Source of the DNA: an uncultured Muribaculaceae bacterium
Lineage (GTDB): Bacteria; Bacteroidota; Bacteroidia; Bacteroidales; Muribaculaceae
NCBI GenBank assembly: GCA_910587235.1
Contig: CAJUKD010000019.1
Span: 1 to 43,967 of the forward strand
Reading direction: 5' to 3'
Length of the DNA: 43,967 nucleotides
In this document: in pieces, positions 17,010 to 25,129 of the stretch
How positions within the stretch are numbered: the stretch's first letter is position 1
How the letters are laid out: every line of letters begins with the position of its first letter
Made by a program: the position numbers and the translations under genes
Notes under the pieces: model-generated
What the model was told of the DNA's origin: nothing
Database searches by the model: none
Seen by the model: the letters and a program-made list of their open reading frames with translations, nothing else

Positions 17010-17663
17010 ATGAAAATCATAAATTTTGCCGAACAGCCCTCTCTCGTAAGCCAGTATCTGGCCGAGATGCGCGACACCGGCATGCAGACCGATCCGTTGC
17101 GTTTCCGACGCAATCTTGAGCGCATTGGCGAAATCATGGCTTACGAAATCAGCAAAACCTTGCACTATCGCACTGTAGAAGTTCCCACTCCGCTCAATGT
17201 CAACGCCTCCTGCCAGGTAATCGACGAACAACTGGTGCTCGGCACAATTTTCCGCGCCGGTGTTCCTTTCCATCAGGGTTTCCTGCGCTACTTCGACCGT
17301 GCCGAGAATGCTTTCGTATCAGCCTACCGCAAATATAAAGAGAAAGAGAATTTCGACATCTGCATCGAATACCTCGCTTCACCCCGCCTCGACGGCAAAA
17401 CACTGGTACTCTGCGACCCCATGCTTGCCACAGGCGCTTCGATGGAGCTTAGCTACCGCGCCCTGCTCACCAAAGGCTCTCCGGCCAAGGTGCACATAGC
17501 GTCGGTGATAGCCTCCCGTCAGGCTGTAGACTACATGGCTTCGGTAATGCCAGAAAACGCCACACTCTGGGTGGGTGTCATTGATGAAGAAATCAATGCA
17601 CACAGCTACATCGTTCCCGGTCTGGGCGATGCAGGCGACCTCGCCTACGGAACAAAGGAATGA
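17010..17663 (+). CDS. upp: Uracil phosphoribosyltransferase
   Basis: This 217-aa enzyme makes UMP from uracil and PRPP (pyrimidine salvage, cytoplasm). The PRPP-binding loop is VLCDPMLATGASM, and the C-terminal uracil-binding segment includes PGLGDAGDLAYGT. The N-terminal part (DPLRFRRNLERIGEIMAYEIS) matches the family. It is monocistronic: a divergent promoter region with the toxin-antitoxin pair lies upstream, and it converges on the phosphopantetheinyl transferase gene with only 9 nt between the stops. Confidence 0.96.
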   Translation: MKIINFAEQPSLVSQYLAEMRDTGMQTDPLRFRRNLERIGEIMAYEISKTLHYRTVEVPTPLNVNASCQVIDEQLVLGTIFRAGVPFHQGFLRYFDRAENAFVSAYRKYKEKENFDICIEYLASPRLDGKTLVLCDPMLATGASMELSYRALLTKGSPAKVHIASVIASRQAVDYMASVMPENATLWVGVIDEEINAHSYIVPGLGDAGDLAYGTKE

Positions 17664-17672
17664 AGATTACGA

Positions 17673-18242
17673 TCAGCGACTTTCGGCTACAAGTGCGAGC
17701 CATTGTCCCGGACTGTCGCCCGGAACGCCGCTGAAAATTATATCATAGCTGCCGACACTTGCTGTCGTTCCATCGGAACGGCGGCAAGTTATGGTAGCTT
17801 TTTTTTCGCCACGGCTACTGCGCGGCAAGGCTATGTCGCGGCGAAAATCTGCGTCAAGCCATCCCGAGCATTTCACCAAAGCCTCTTTTAGAGTCCATGC
17901 CTCGACAAGACTTGAGTCAGAGCCGCCATATTCTTCAATTTCTTCTTCGGACAGTATACGTGATGCCACACGACGCAACTGAGGCGCACGATTGAGTCCC
18001 TCTATATCGAGTCCTATTTTTCGGCCGGGCGCGCCGACTGCTACCGCGGCATACGCAGTACTATGACTAACGGATATTTCAACTCCAGCAATAAAAGGCG
18101 CCCCCGCATCATTGTGGCAAAGCTGCGTATCCGCGCCGAACACACGCGCAACAATACGTCCTACAGCGGCAATCTCACGTTCCCGACGGGATGGAAAAGC
18201 CCTGTCGATTGGTTCTATGAAAACACGCACATCTTCTTCCAT
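17673..18242 (-). CDS. 4'-phosphopantetheinyl transferase superfamily protein
   Basis: This 189-aa protein is of the Sfp/AcpT type and transfers phosphopantetheine from CoA to a carrier-protein serine. The Mg-binding motif is KIGLDIEG, and the second signature is VEAWTLKEALVK (W-x-x-KEA). An upstream helix carries ISVSHSTAYAAVAV. It starts 14 nt after the gldD stop and ends the gldE-gldD-PPTase operon, an arrangement I recall from other Bacteroidales. No polyketide, NRPS or acp gene is adjacent, so its carrier partner is unknown; the fatty-acid ACP is the simplest guess. Confidence 0.9.
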   Translation of the reverse strand: MEEDVRVFIEPIDRAFPSRREREIAAVGRIVARVFGADTQLCHNDAGAPFIAGVEISVSHSTAYAAVAVGAPGRKIGLDIEGLNRAPQLRRVASRILSEEEIEEYGGSDSSLVEAWTLKEALVKCSGWLDADFRRDIALPRSSRGEKKATITCRRSDGTTASVGSYDIIFSGVPGDSPGQWLALVAESR

Positions 18243-18256
18243 CGCGGAATCATATT

Positions 18257-18856
18257 TTAATTCTTCTCTCTCAGAGAGTGCAAAAGGCGCATTACATCGG
18301 CACGTATGGCTGCTGTCACCGGCGCAACAGAATCGGCTGTTGCCCGACGGTCGAGTGCATCGAACGCGAAAGCTCCGCTAAAAAGCAGCTTCCGGCCGTC
18401 ATGCGCCAGAAAAAGCACGGGGGTCACGATAGCTTCATCGGTATAGGTAAGCTCGCACACAAAGCCGGCATCATTTACAAATACAGAGCTTTTAGCCGGC
18501 GCTCCGGCGAGATTGAGAGCAAAGCGTTGCCGGCGGTTAGTTATCGCCGAAGCAAGCCGCTCCGCCGACATTTCATCGTTGACACTCAAGTAGATTTTCC
18601 CTCTGTATGCGGGATAAAACAGATCAAGGCCACGGTCATTGGCCGACGCGCAGGCCATAGCCGCACTGTTGACCTCGAAACTCAGCGGTCCGGATTGCAA
18701 TCGTGAATAAACCGTGTCAGGAACCGCCACACGAGGATAGGCATAACGCAGAGGAACATCGCTGCCTTCCGGCAAGGATGCTGAAGAGCGGTCGCCGCAT
18801 GAAACGGCCATAACGGCGGACAATATCAGGAGCAGAAAAAGAGGAATCGTTTTCAT
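18257..18856 (-). CDS. gldD: Gliding motility-type lipoprotein GldD
   Basis: This 199-aa lipoprotein has the signal MKTIPLFLLLILSAVMAVSC with the acylated Cys at residue 20. It is assigned to GldD from the body (LRYAYPRVAVPDTVY and later VCELTYTDEAIVTPVLFLAHD, LFSGAFAFDALDRRATADSVAPV) and from its place directly after gldE with a 4-nt ATGA overlap. GldD is needed for gliding/T9SS function in Flavobacterium, with an unclear biochemical role. In non-motile gut Bacteroidales it presumably serves secretion or envelope functions. Some strands are more divergent than in classical GldD, so the assignment leans partly on context. Confidence 0.85.
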   Translation of the reverse strand: MKTIPLFLLLILSAVMAVSCGDRSSASLPEGSDVPLRYAYPRVAVPDTVYSRLQSGPLSFEVNSAAMACASANDRGLDLFYPAYRGKIYLSVNDEMSAERLASAITNRRQRFALNLAGAPAKSSVFVNDAGFVCELTYTDEAIVTPVLFLAHDGRKLLFSGAFAFDALDRRATADSVAPVTAAIRADVMRLLHSLREKN

Positions 18857-20226
18857 TTCTTTTCCTCTTCCGTTTCACAGGAAGAAGGCATGACCATGAC
18901 GCGCACTTCTGTGATACGGTGATCCGTAACATCAAGCACAAGGAAGCGGCAGCGGCCATAGACAAGCGGCTCTTTGTCGCGTGGGAAGTCGCCTTTGATA
19001 TTCAAAAGCATACCTGCCAGAGTTTCGGCATCCTGTGTCACTTCTGAATAGTCGTCGGCTTCGAGTCCGGTCACACGGAAAAAGTCGGTGAGCAGCGTGC
19101 GGCCTTCGAACACGAAAGTATCGTCGCGCAAGCGTTTGTAGGTGGTGTCGGGTTCGTCGTATTCGTCGTTGATATCGCCGACTATCTCTTCAAGTACATC
19201 TTCCAGTGTGACAATACCTTGTGTGCCGCCATACTCGTCGACAACTATGGCCAGGTGTATTTTCAGTTTGCGGAAATCCTCGAGCAAATCGTCGATCATG
19301 CGGGATTCGGGCACGAAGTAAGGCTTGCGCAGAAGCGTCTGCCAACGGAAGCCCTCGGGAGTTCCGGAACTTATGAAAGGCAGAAGATCGCGTGAATACA
19401 GCACTCCGACAATCTCATCCTGTGTACCGCGGCACACCGGAAGACGCGAATATCCGCTTTCGAGCACGATTTCCATCACGCGTTCAAAAGGCATGGTGAC
19501 TTCCAGATCGGTGATTCCTATCCGGGGCGTCATTATTTCGGCAGCAGTCGTATCGCCGAAGCGAAGTATGCCTTCAAGCATCTCCTTGTCGTCGCCGCTT
19601 GCGCCCTGGGCTATCTCCAGAGCCTGCGACAGTTCGTCGGTAGTAATATTGTGAGCACGCTTCGTCACCACCCGGTTGACAAGCGATGTCGAGCGCACAA
19701 GTGTCGACGACATAGGCGAGAAAAATTTCATTATCGCCCCCAGCGGTCCGGCGGCAAAACGCGCCCAGCTTACAGGATAATTGTTGGCATAAAGCTTGGG
19801 CAGAATTTCGCCGAACAGCAGAATAAGAAAGGTAAGCAGGACTGTCTGCAACACAAAACTGGCCACGGCACTCATACCGTCGAAGATAGGCCCGAGAGCG
19901 AAATTACAGAGTACTACTATTGTCACATTTACCAGATTGTTCGCGATAAGTATGGTCGCGAGCAATTTCTCCGGCGCTTCAAGCAAAGCTACGACTTTCT
20001 TGCCCCGCGAAGTTTCCGCAATCTCATCGAGTTGCTGCGGAGTCAATGAAAAATAGGCGATTTCACTGCCGCTTACGAAGCCCGACATCACCAGACACAA
20101 CAATGCCAGCAGGAGGGCGACGCATTCCCCGACACCGAATGTCGGAGGCAATATATCGGCACAAAAATTTGATACAGTCAGTAAGGATGTCAGCGGCGCT
20201 ATGGCCGGTAATGGCTCTATGTCCAA
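18853..20226 (-). CDS. gldE: GldE: DUF21/CBS/CorC-HlyC membrane protein
   Basis: The 457-aa protein has an N-terminal DUF21 (CNNM) membrane domain with about four spans (first near residues 35-50; then SGSEIAYFSLTPQQLDEI). It continues with the TTAAEIMTPRIGITDLEV linker, a pair of CBS domains and a C-terminal CorC/HlyC transporter-associated domain (TYKRLRDDTFVFEGR). The family is linked to divalent-cation transport and, in this context, to gliding gene gldE. The start is unusual: the only in-frame codon giving the expected MDxxP-like N-terminus is TTG at 20226, because the next ATG would remove the first membrane span. It lies 72 nt after the regulator gene. The ssb gene that often precedes gldE is absent. 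Confidence 0.9.
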   Translation of the reverse strand: MDIEPLPAIAPLTSLLTVSNFCADILPPTFGVGECVALLLALLCLVMSGFVSGSEIAYFSLTPQQLDEIAETSRGKKVVALLEAPEKLLATILIANNLVNVTIVVLCNFALGPIFDGMSAVASFVLQTVLLTFLILLFGEILPKLYANNYPVSWARFAAGPLGAIMKFFSPMSSTLVRSTSLVNRVVTKRAHNITTDELSQALEIAQGASGDDKEMLEGILRFGDTTAAEIMTPRIGITDLEVTMPFERVMEIVLESGYSRLPVCRGTQDEIVGVLYSRDLLPFISSGTPEGFRWQTLLRKPYFVPESRMIDDLLEDFRKLKIHLAIVVDEYGGTQGIVTLEDVLEEIVGDINDEYDEPDTTYKRLRDDTFVFEGRTLLTDFFRVTGLEADDYSEVTQDAETLAGMLLNIKGDFPRDKEPLVYGRCRFLVLDVTDHRITEVRVMVMPSSCETEEEKK

Positions 20227-20298
20227 GGTTCAGTAGGTTTGGTTTGACTTCAGTTTAATATCACATGTCCGGAATAGTGACAGGCATCCGCAGCGGTC

Positions 20299-21000
20299 TT
20301 ATCTGGCAAACATGTACCCCATTCCGGGGCGATTTACAATGCAATTGCCGATCTCTCCCAGCTTTTTACGCAGACGCGAGATATTTGTGTCGACCACGCG
20401 CTCGTTTATTCCGGCTGTCGTGCTGTCCGACCACACCTGACGGTGTATCTCTATGCGCGACACGAAAGAATCGACATTGCGCACCAGAATAAGCAGTATT
20501 GCGAATTCTGTTTTCGACAGCATCAGTGGGACATCATCGATTTTCGCCGTCCGCGAATCCGGATCTATGGTCAGGTTCCTGAAGCTGATTGTGCGTATCT
20601 GGCGCGCGGCAGGCGCACGACGACGACGCAACACCGATTTCACCCGTGCGAGAAGTTCCCAGAGAGAAAACGGTTTCTGGATATAGTCGTCGGCTCCCTC
20701 GTCAAGAGCATCCACAACCATGCGCTCGCTGCGATAAGAAGAATAAATCAGCACCGACACGTGAGCGGTCGGAGGATTGTCCTTTATATCACGTAGCAGA
20801 TCCAGTCCGTTGTAGTCCTGTTTCATGGCATCGGCAATCACAAGATCCGTATCAGTCAGACGCGCCACATCGACATCGAGAGCCACACTCTCGACGCCAA
20901 CTTCATAACCTTCACTCCCGAAGTTTACTTTCAGGAGCTCGGCGATGTTTTCATCGTCGTCTACTATAAGGATTCTACCCAGTGCGTTTGCGGGTGCCAT
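20299..21000 (-). CDS. OmpR/PhoB-type response regulator (orphan, RprY-like)
   Basis: This 233-aa regulator has a receiver domain (about 1-125) and an OmpR-type winged helix (about 135-233). Acidic pocket residues are in ILIVDDDE, the phospho-acceptor is D57 in LVIADAMKQD and the conserved Lys is in YIQKPFS. The DNA-binding part ends VDTNISRLRKKLGEIG and GMGYMFAR. The loop after D57 lacks the usual Met-Pro (it reads DAMKQDYNG), but the chemistry residues are kept. No histidine kinase is encoded in the window, so its partner is elsewhere. A perfect inverted repeat lies 17 nt upstream and may be an operator. Confidence 0.92.
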   Translation of the reverse strand: MAPANALGRILIVDDDENIAELLKVNFGSEGYEVGVESVALDVDVARLTDTDLVIADAMKQDYNGLDLLRDIKDNPPTAHVSVLIYSSYRSERMVVDALDEGADDYIQKPFSLWELLARVKSVLRRRRAPAARQIRTISFRNLTIDPDSRTAKIDDVPLMLSKTEFAILLILVRNVDSFVSRIEIHRQVWSDSTTAGINERVVDTNISRLRKKLGEIGNCIVNRPGMGYMFAR

Positions 21001-21016
21001 TACGCTTCTTCTATGG

Positions 21017-21042
21017 ATTTCGCTTTACAAAGAAAGCGAAAT
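21017..21042. promoter_or_regulatory. Inverted repeat upstream of the response regulator
   Basis: ATTTCGCTTT (21017-21026) and AAAGCGAAAT (21033-21042) are perfect 10-bp arms around a 6-nt centre. On the minus strand the centre overlaps TTTCTTTG, a near-match to the -7 box. It ends 17 nt before the regulator ATG. It could be an operator for autoregulation or a leader hairpin. The rest of the 213-nt gap to the next gene shows no recognisable element. Confidence 0.5.
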
Positions 21043-21213
21043 TTTCACAAAAAATCCGCCTCAGTAACCGGATTGTGTCACTATTGTTTTAAAATTTTAT
21101 TATCATACAAGTGATGTTTCCATGCTGCCACACGATTGTGTTCCAACAAAGAAACAGACTGCGCATACACGCCTGTTTAATTCTCCGAATCATAACCCAC
21201 ACTCCCCGCAGAG

Positions 21214-23034
21214 TTATTCCTTATTCTTCCGGAAGCTGTCACGGAGGGTATCGATTACGTTTATTATATAGTCACCCGTCTTTTCCAGATCGCCTACAAT
21301 ATCCATATAGTATATGCCGGCCTGGTACTCGTAGTGATGTTCGTTGATATTGCTTACATTGGCTCCGCGCAACGCGTTCCGGTAGTTGTTGATCTCGCGT
21401 TCACGGTTATAAGATGCTATCAGCGACTTCTGGTTGACATTCTCGACATCTCGCAACTGCTCTACCATCATCTGCATGGCGCTCCGCACATATTCGTACA
21501 TTGTGTCGATGTTCGAATATATCTCGTTATTGAACTCGGCGCCGGCCTCAATCTTGCGGTTGAGGATCTTCCCTATACCCATGCAGCTATCGGCTATGCT
21601 CTCTATCTCACTGATTATATTCAGCATGGCGGCTATACGGAGCTTGCTTTCGTTCGACAGCCTTCCTTCTGCACAACGATTCAGGTAATGGGCTATCTCA
21701 AGTTCCATGCGGTCGGATATGTCCTCGTATTTCTCAAGACGCGAGAAAAGCTTGTTGAAATCGTCGCTCTTTTCCTTTGTGTGGATAAGCGTCTGTGCCA
21801 TGTCTATCATGCGGCCCACGCGCTCGGCATAGACCCACATTTCTTTCTCGGCCTGTGCTATACCGAGTTCCGAAGCGTTGAGCAGACCGCGGGAGATAAA
21901 CTTGAGGGTAAATTCTTCGTCGTCGCCTTTCTTGCCGGGCACCAGGAACATGACAATCTTTACATAGATATTGGTAAGCCATATCATCACCGACAGGTTG
22001 ACAAGATTGAAAGTGGTGTGGAAAATTGAAAGGCCGAAAGAAACGCTCATCTGCATCATGGCCACCTTTGCTACAGCCTCATGCCCCGCCGGCAGTGAAT
22101 TGTCGAACAGATGATTGTAAATCTCGGGGGATGTCTGCTCAAGATGGTTTACAAAAGCATAAAGCGCATTAGGATCGCCTTGTCCTATGGCTTCAGTCAG
22201 CCAGGCGTTGAGGTCGGCGAAGGGCACGAATACACACAGACACCACAAGGTACCGAGCAGATTGAACAGCAGATGCCCCATAGCCGTACGTTTGGCGGCC
22301 ACATTGCCGCTCAGCGAAGCAATAATAGGTGTAATCGTCGTACCTATGTTGCTTCCCAATACGAGAGCGCATGCAAGATCGAATGTTATCCAGCCCTTGC
22401 TGCACATTATCAGCGTTATGGCAAAGGTGGCGGCCGACGATTGTATGATCATGGTCAGCACAAGGCCGACAAGAGTGAATATCAGTATGGAACCTATGCC
22501 CAGCGATGCGTATTGCCGCAGATAAGCGAACATCTCCGGATTGTTCTGCAGATCCGGAACATACTGGCTTATCATATCCAGACCCATAAAAAGGAAAGAG
22601 AATCCGATAAGGAATTCGCCTATCGACTTGGTTTTGCTCTTATTGGAGAAAAGCAATATTGCCGCAAGACCGATAAGCGGAAGGACAAACATCGATATGT
22701 TGACCTTGAAGCCGAAAAGCGCGATAATCCATGCTGTGAATGTGGTTCCGACATTAGCGCCCATGATTACGGCCATTGACTGCGCAAGAGTCATCAGACC
22801 GGCGTTTACGAAACTTACCACCATCACCGTCGATGCCGACGAACTCTGAATCAGAGCTGTTATGGCACAACCTGTCAACATTCCGGTAAAGCGGTTGCGC
22901 GTCATTGCCGACAGGATATTGCGGAGGCGATCGCCTGCGGCCTTCTGCAGGCCCTCGCTCATCACTTTCATGCCGTAAAGGAAAAGACCTACGGCACCAA
23001 TAAGACCTAAAAAGTCTAAAAAGCTGTATTCCAT
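21214..23034 (-). CDS. Na/Pi cotransporter family protein with PhoU-like tail
   Basis: The 606-aa protein has the Na+/Pi-cotransporter (NptA/YjbB) fold. Two inverted halves carry the QSSSA-type motifs: TALIQSSSASTVMVVSFVN in the first and MIIQSSAATFAITLIMC in the second. From about residue 390 a long helical PhoU-like domain follows (EKEMWVYAERVGRMIDMAQTL, then YMDIVGDLEKTGDYIINVIDT). It imports phosphate with sodium across the inner membrane; the tail probably regulates flux. The ATG at 23034 is preferred over the TTG at 23061 because a GC-rich hairpin and a promoter lie just upstream. No pho regulon gene is adjacent. Confidence 0.92.
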   Translation of the reverse strand: MEYSFLDFLGLIGAVGLFLYGMKVMSEGLQKAAGDRLRNILSAMTRNRFTGMLTGCAITALIQSSSASTVMVVSFVNAGLMTLAQSMAVIMGANVGTTFTAWIIALFGFKVNISMFVLPLIGLAAILLFSNKSKTKSIGEFLIGFSFLFMGLDMISQYVPDLQNNPEMFAYLRQYASLGIGSILIFTLVGLVLTMIIQSSAATFAITLIMCSKGWITFDLACALVLGSNIGTTITPIIASLSGNVAAKRTAMGHLLFNLLGTLWCLCVFVPFADLNAWLTEAIGQGDPNALYAFVNHLEQTSPEIYNHLFDNSLPAGHEAVAKVAMMQMSVSFGLSIFHTTFNLVNLSVMIWLTNIYVKIVMFLVPGKKGDDEEFTLKFISRGLLNASELGIAQAEKEMWVYAERVGRMIDMAQTLIHTKEKSDDFNKLFSRLEKYEDISDRMELEIAHYLNRCAEGRLSNESKLRIAAMLNIISEIESIADSCMGIGKILNRKIEAGAEFNNEIYSNIDTMYEYVRSAMQMMVEQLRDVENVNQKSLIASYNREREINNYRNALRGANVSNINEHHYEYQAGIYYMDIVGDLEKTGDYIINVIDTLRDSFRKNKE

Positions 23035-23052
23035 TGAATTATAGTAGGAAGC

Positions 23053-23070
23053 AGCGGCCAATAGGCCGCT
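23053..23070 (-). promoter_or_regulatory. 5'UTR hairpin of the Na/Pi cotransporter
   Basis: AGCGGCC-AATA-GGCCGCT is a perfect 7-bp GC-rich stem-loop located 18 nt upstream of the ATG and 17 nt downstream of the -7 box, so it lies in the short leader RNA. It could modulate translation or mRNA stability. No known riboswitch is recognised. Confidence 0.5.
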
Positions 23071-23087
23071 CCCTGCTGTTTCTTGCG

Positions 23088-23119
23088 CAAAGATATGAAA
23101 TTCAACTCAGAATTACAAA
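23088..23119 (-). promoter_or_regulatory. Promoter of the Na/Pi cotransporter
   Basis: The minus strand reads TTTG (23119-23116), a 20-nt spacer and TATCTTTG (23095-23088), a near-ideal Bacteroidetes promoter. The -33 box overlaps the A/T run of the terminator of the upstream gene. Confidence 0.75.
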
Positions 23120-23149
23120 AAAACACGCGCCCGCCAAAAGGGCGGGCGC
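23117..23149 (-). terminator. Intrinsic terminator of the outer-membrane protein gene
   Basis: GCGCCCGCC (23127-23135) pairs with GGCGGGCGC (23141-23149) around a 5-nt loop. On the minus strand it is followed by GTG-T7 (23126-23117). It lies 48 nt after the stop at 23197. Confidence 0.85.
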
Positions 23150-23196
23150 AAGCATGTGCTGTTTTTCATCGGTCATATCCGTAACCGTGATTCTGT

Positions 23197-24048
23197 TCAG
23201 AATGTAAAAGCGACGTAGAAACGGGTAGAGGCGAATTTTCGCTTGATTTTGTCGCCGCTGCCCATCCCCATGTTTCCGTCCTCATCCATGTCGATTTCGA
23301 GAGGCTTGAACATTCCGCTGCCCCAACGGCCTTCGACACCGACCGATATGGCACGGTAGGTCAGTTTTCCACCGAAATCGAACATATTGCAGTAGGCGAA
23401 AGAAGCTTCCGTTTCGCCGTCCTCGCTGACGAGGATAGCTCCGAATGTCGGAAGATAGTGGAAGTATACGGAGGCGCGCAGGTACTTGGCGGCATTGTCG
23501 AACATCGACAGCGGAGCCACTCCGACATTCACACCCACACCGAATGCGCTTGCCTGAAGACACCAGCGTCCGAGATTATTGAAACGGTCAAGGATACCGG
23601 AATCATCGTCGCCGTCACCATTGTCGCCGCCGATGACATCCCAATTGTCGGATGCAATCTTCTCATCCTCGAAACGGGCTACTGAAATATCGGTCCAACG
23701 CATATCCAGTCCGATTTTCACAAGTCCGCCGATAGGGCGCTTGGGGAAGTAGTAGGTCGTGCCTTTGGATATAAAGAAAGCGTATTTGCTTTTCAGCACG
23801 GGCGTGAATTCCGTCCCCATGTCCTGAAGCGCATAGCCGAGCATGGTATATTTGCCTTTGTTCCATATCTGTTTGTACTTGGCGTCGAGCTTCTGGAGGT
23901 TCAGCTCCTGGTTGGCCAGTTCGAGCGACTGGCGCAGGGAATCGATTTCTTCCTGAGTTGCGGCATCGTGCTCGGCAGCCATGGCGCTGGGAGCGGCTAC
24001 GGCTACGGCCAGCAGTGCTGCAAGTACGTATGTGATTATCTTTTTCAT
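23197..24048 (-). CDS. Predicted outer-membrane beta-barrel protein
   Basis: This 283-aa protein has a signal peptide (MKKIITYVLAALLAVAVAAPSAMA) and a short coiled coil at about 28-60 (EEIDSLRQSLELANQELNLQ). Amphipathic strands follow and it ends on Phe (FYVAFTF), typical of barrels inserted by BAM. An acidic loop near 145-155 (GDNGDGDDD) could bind cations. I do not recognise a named family. It starts 21 nt after the stop of the lipoprotein gene and probably shares its transcript, ending in a strong terminator. Function unknown. Confidence 0.8.
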   Translation of the reverse strand: MKKIITYVLAALLAVAVAAPSAMAAEHDAATQEEIDSLRQSLELANQELNLQKLDAKYKQIWNKGKYTMLGYALQDMGTEFTPVLKSKYAFFISKGTTYYFPKRPIGGLVKIGLDMRWTDISVARFEDEKIASDNWDVIGGDNGDGDDDSGILDRFNNLGRWCLQASAFGVGVNVGVAPLSMFDNAAKYLRASVYFHYLPTFGAILVSEDGETEASFAYCNMFDFGGKLTYRAISVGVEGRWGSGMFKPLEIDMDEDGNMGMGSGDKIKRKFASTRFYVAFTF

Positions 24049-24069
24049 GATTTATATCTTTTGGCGTGT

Positions 24070-24873
24070 TTATTGTGCGTAGTTATACTGATATACGGAC
24101 GTGACATCCTCGTAGACCATTTTTTCGAGGGCTATCATGCCGAAGTTATTGATCTGATAGGCGAACTCGGCATCGGCGGGAGAGCCTTGTTCTGTGCCAG
24201 AGAATCGCGCCGGCAGATGCCTGGGAGCCTTGCCGAACAGCCCTGTAGTACCGTAGATTGCCAACGGCATCCAGAAAGCGCTCCATTGCCCTGTCTTGTT
24301 TTCAAGATTCGTATAAAGCACCGTGATGTCGGTATCAGGGTCTGTACCATGGTCTTCCGACACGATTTTTTTCAGGTCGCCGTTTTCCCAAGTAAGAAGC
24401 ATGGGGTCGTCGCCGTTGTCGAAGCGCACAAGATGCCCGTCGCTGTCGTAATCGCAACTCTGGTAATAAGTGTCGTCGAGTACCCAGCTGTTCGCCGTAT
24501 GGTCGTAGCGGTATTCCTCGTCCTTCCATCGGGCGACGGTTCCGTCGGCGTTGAATGTGATATCCGACCAGATGTCGCGGTCGCTGAATTCGCTGCCTTG
24601 ATATTCCGTTATGGTGATTGTGGCCGGACTGTAGCCGAAGTCTATTTCGATATCGCCCATACGGTAGGCAATCCGCGACAGACGCCCCAGGTCGTCGTAA
24701 CTGTAAGTAATGAGATTCATTGAATAGAGCGAAATGGATGTCAGGCGTGTGCTTCCGGCGGCTGCAGGATCATCCAGGCCTTCCGGGTCACTGAGGTGGC
24801 ATGAAGAGGCGGAAACAGCAAGAATAAGAGCCGCGGCACCATACAAGATCGGGGATTGTGTGATTTTTGGCAT
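24070..24873 (-). CDS. Predicted lipoprotein with YD-like repeats (DUF4595-like)
   Basis: The 267-aa protein has a lipoprotein signal ending LAVSASSC. The body contains short repeats such as ITYSYDDLGRLSRIAY, EYRYDHTANSWVLDD and SCDYDSDGHLVRFDNGDD, with the Y-D-x-x-G-R/H-L pattern of YD-type beta repeats. It resembles Bacteroidales lipoproteins of the DUF4595 kind, but I hold that loosely. It is probably periplasmic or on the outer membrane and is co-transcribed with the following barrel gene. An unusually long structured leader precedes it (24874-25105). A second -7 box TATTTTTG lies at 24909-24916. Function unknown. Confidence 0.78.
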   Translation of the reverse strand: MPKITQSPILYGAAALILAVSASSCHLSDPEGLDDPAAAGSTRLTSISLYSMNLITYSYDDLGRLSRIAYRMGDIEIDFGYSPATITITEYQGSEFSDRDIWSDITFNADGTVARWKDEEYRYDHTANSWVLDDTYYQSCDYDSDGHLVRFDNGDDPMLLTWENGDLKKIVSEDHGTDPDTDITVLYTNLENKTGQWSAFWMPLAIYGTTGLFGKAPRHLPARFSGTEQGSPADAEFAYQINNFGMIALEKMVYEDVTSVYQYNYAQ

Positions 24874-24908
24874 AATATATTAGTTTAGAATAAATGATTG
24901 ATTTTCGG

Positions 24909-24916
24909 CAAAAATA
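24909..24916 (-). promoter_or_regulatory. Possible proximal -7 box of the lipoprotein gene
   Basis: The minus strand reads TATTTTTG 35 nt before the ATG. No TTTG is found at the -33 position, so it is weaker than the distal promoter at 25075-25105. Confidence 0.4.
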
Positions 24917-24951
24917 CAAAATATATATTAAAATATGAATACATTTTTTGT

Positions 24952-25057
24952 GATGAATATAAAATTCATCCCGGAGAGGGTACTTCAACAGTAGCTCTCC
25001 GGGAATTTATGCATAAAATAAATCCGTATAATCATATCTTTCCCCTACATGGGAAAG
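24952..25057 (-). ncRNA. Structured leader or small RNA upstream of the lipoprotein gene
   Basis: Three stem-loops follow one another downstream of a strong minus-strand promoter. CTTTCCC/GGGAAAG is at 25038-25057, TCCCGGAGAG/CTCTCCGGGA at 24969-25004 and GATGAAT/ATTCATC at 24952-24970. The last two overlap by 2 nt, so they may compete. The transcript could be a 190-nt 5'UTR with regulatory folds or an independent small RNA ending near 24950. The second stem could also terminate the metallo-hydrolase transcript. No known riboswitch class is recognised. Confidence 0.45.
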
Positions 25058-25074
25058 CATTTTTAATCCTGGCA

Positions 25075-25105
25075 CAAAGTTAGCTCGGCAACAGCATTTG
25101 TCAAA
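25075..25105 (-). promoter_or_regulatory. Strong promoter driving the structured leader
   Basis: The minus strand reads TTTG (25105-25102), a 19-nt spacer and TAACTTTG (25082-25075). It lies just after the metallo-hydrolase stop at 25130 and nearly 200 nt before the next start codon. Confidence 0.7.
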
Positions 25106-25129
25106 TACCTTTTTTTAGGTATTTTTCAG

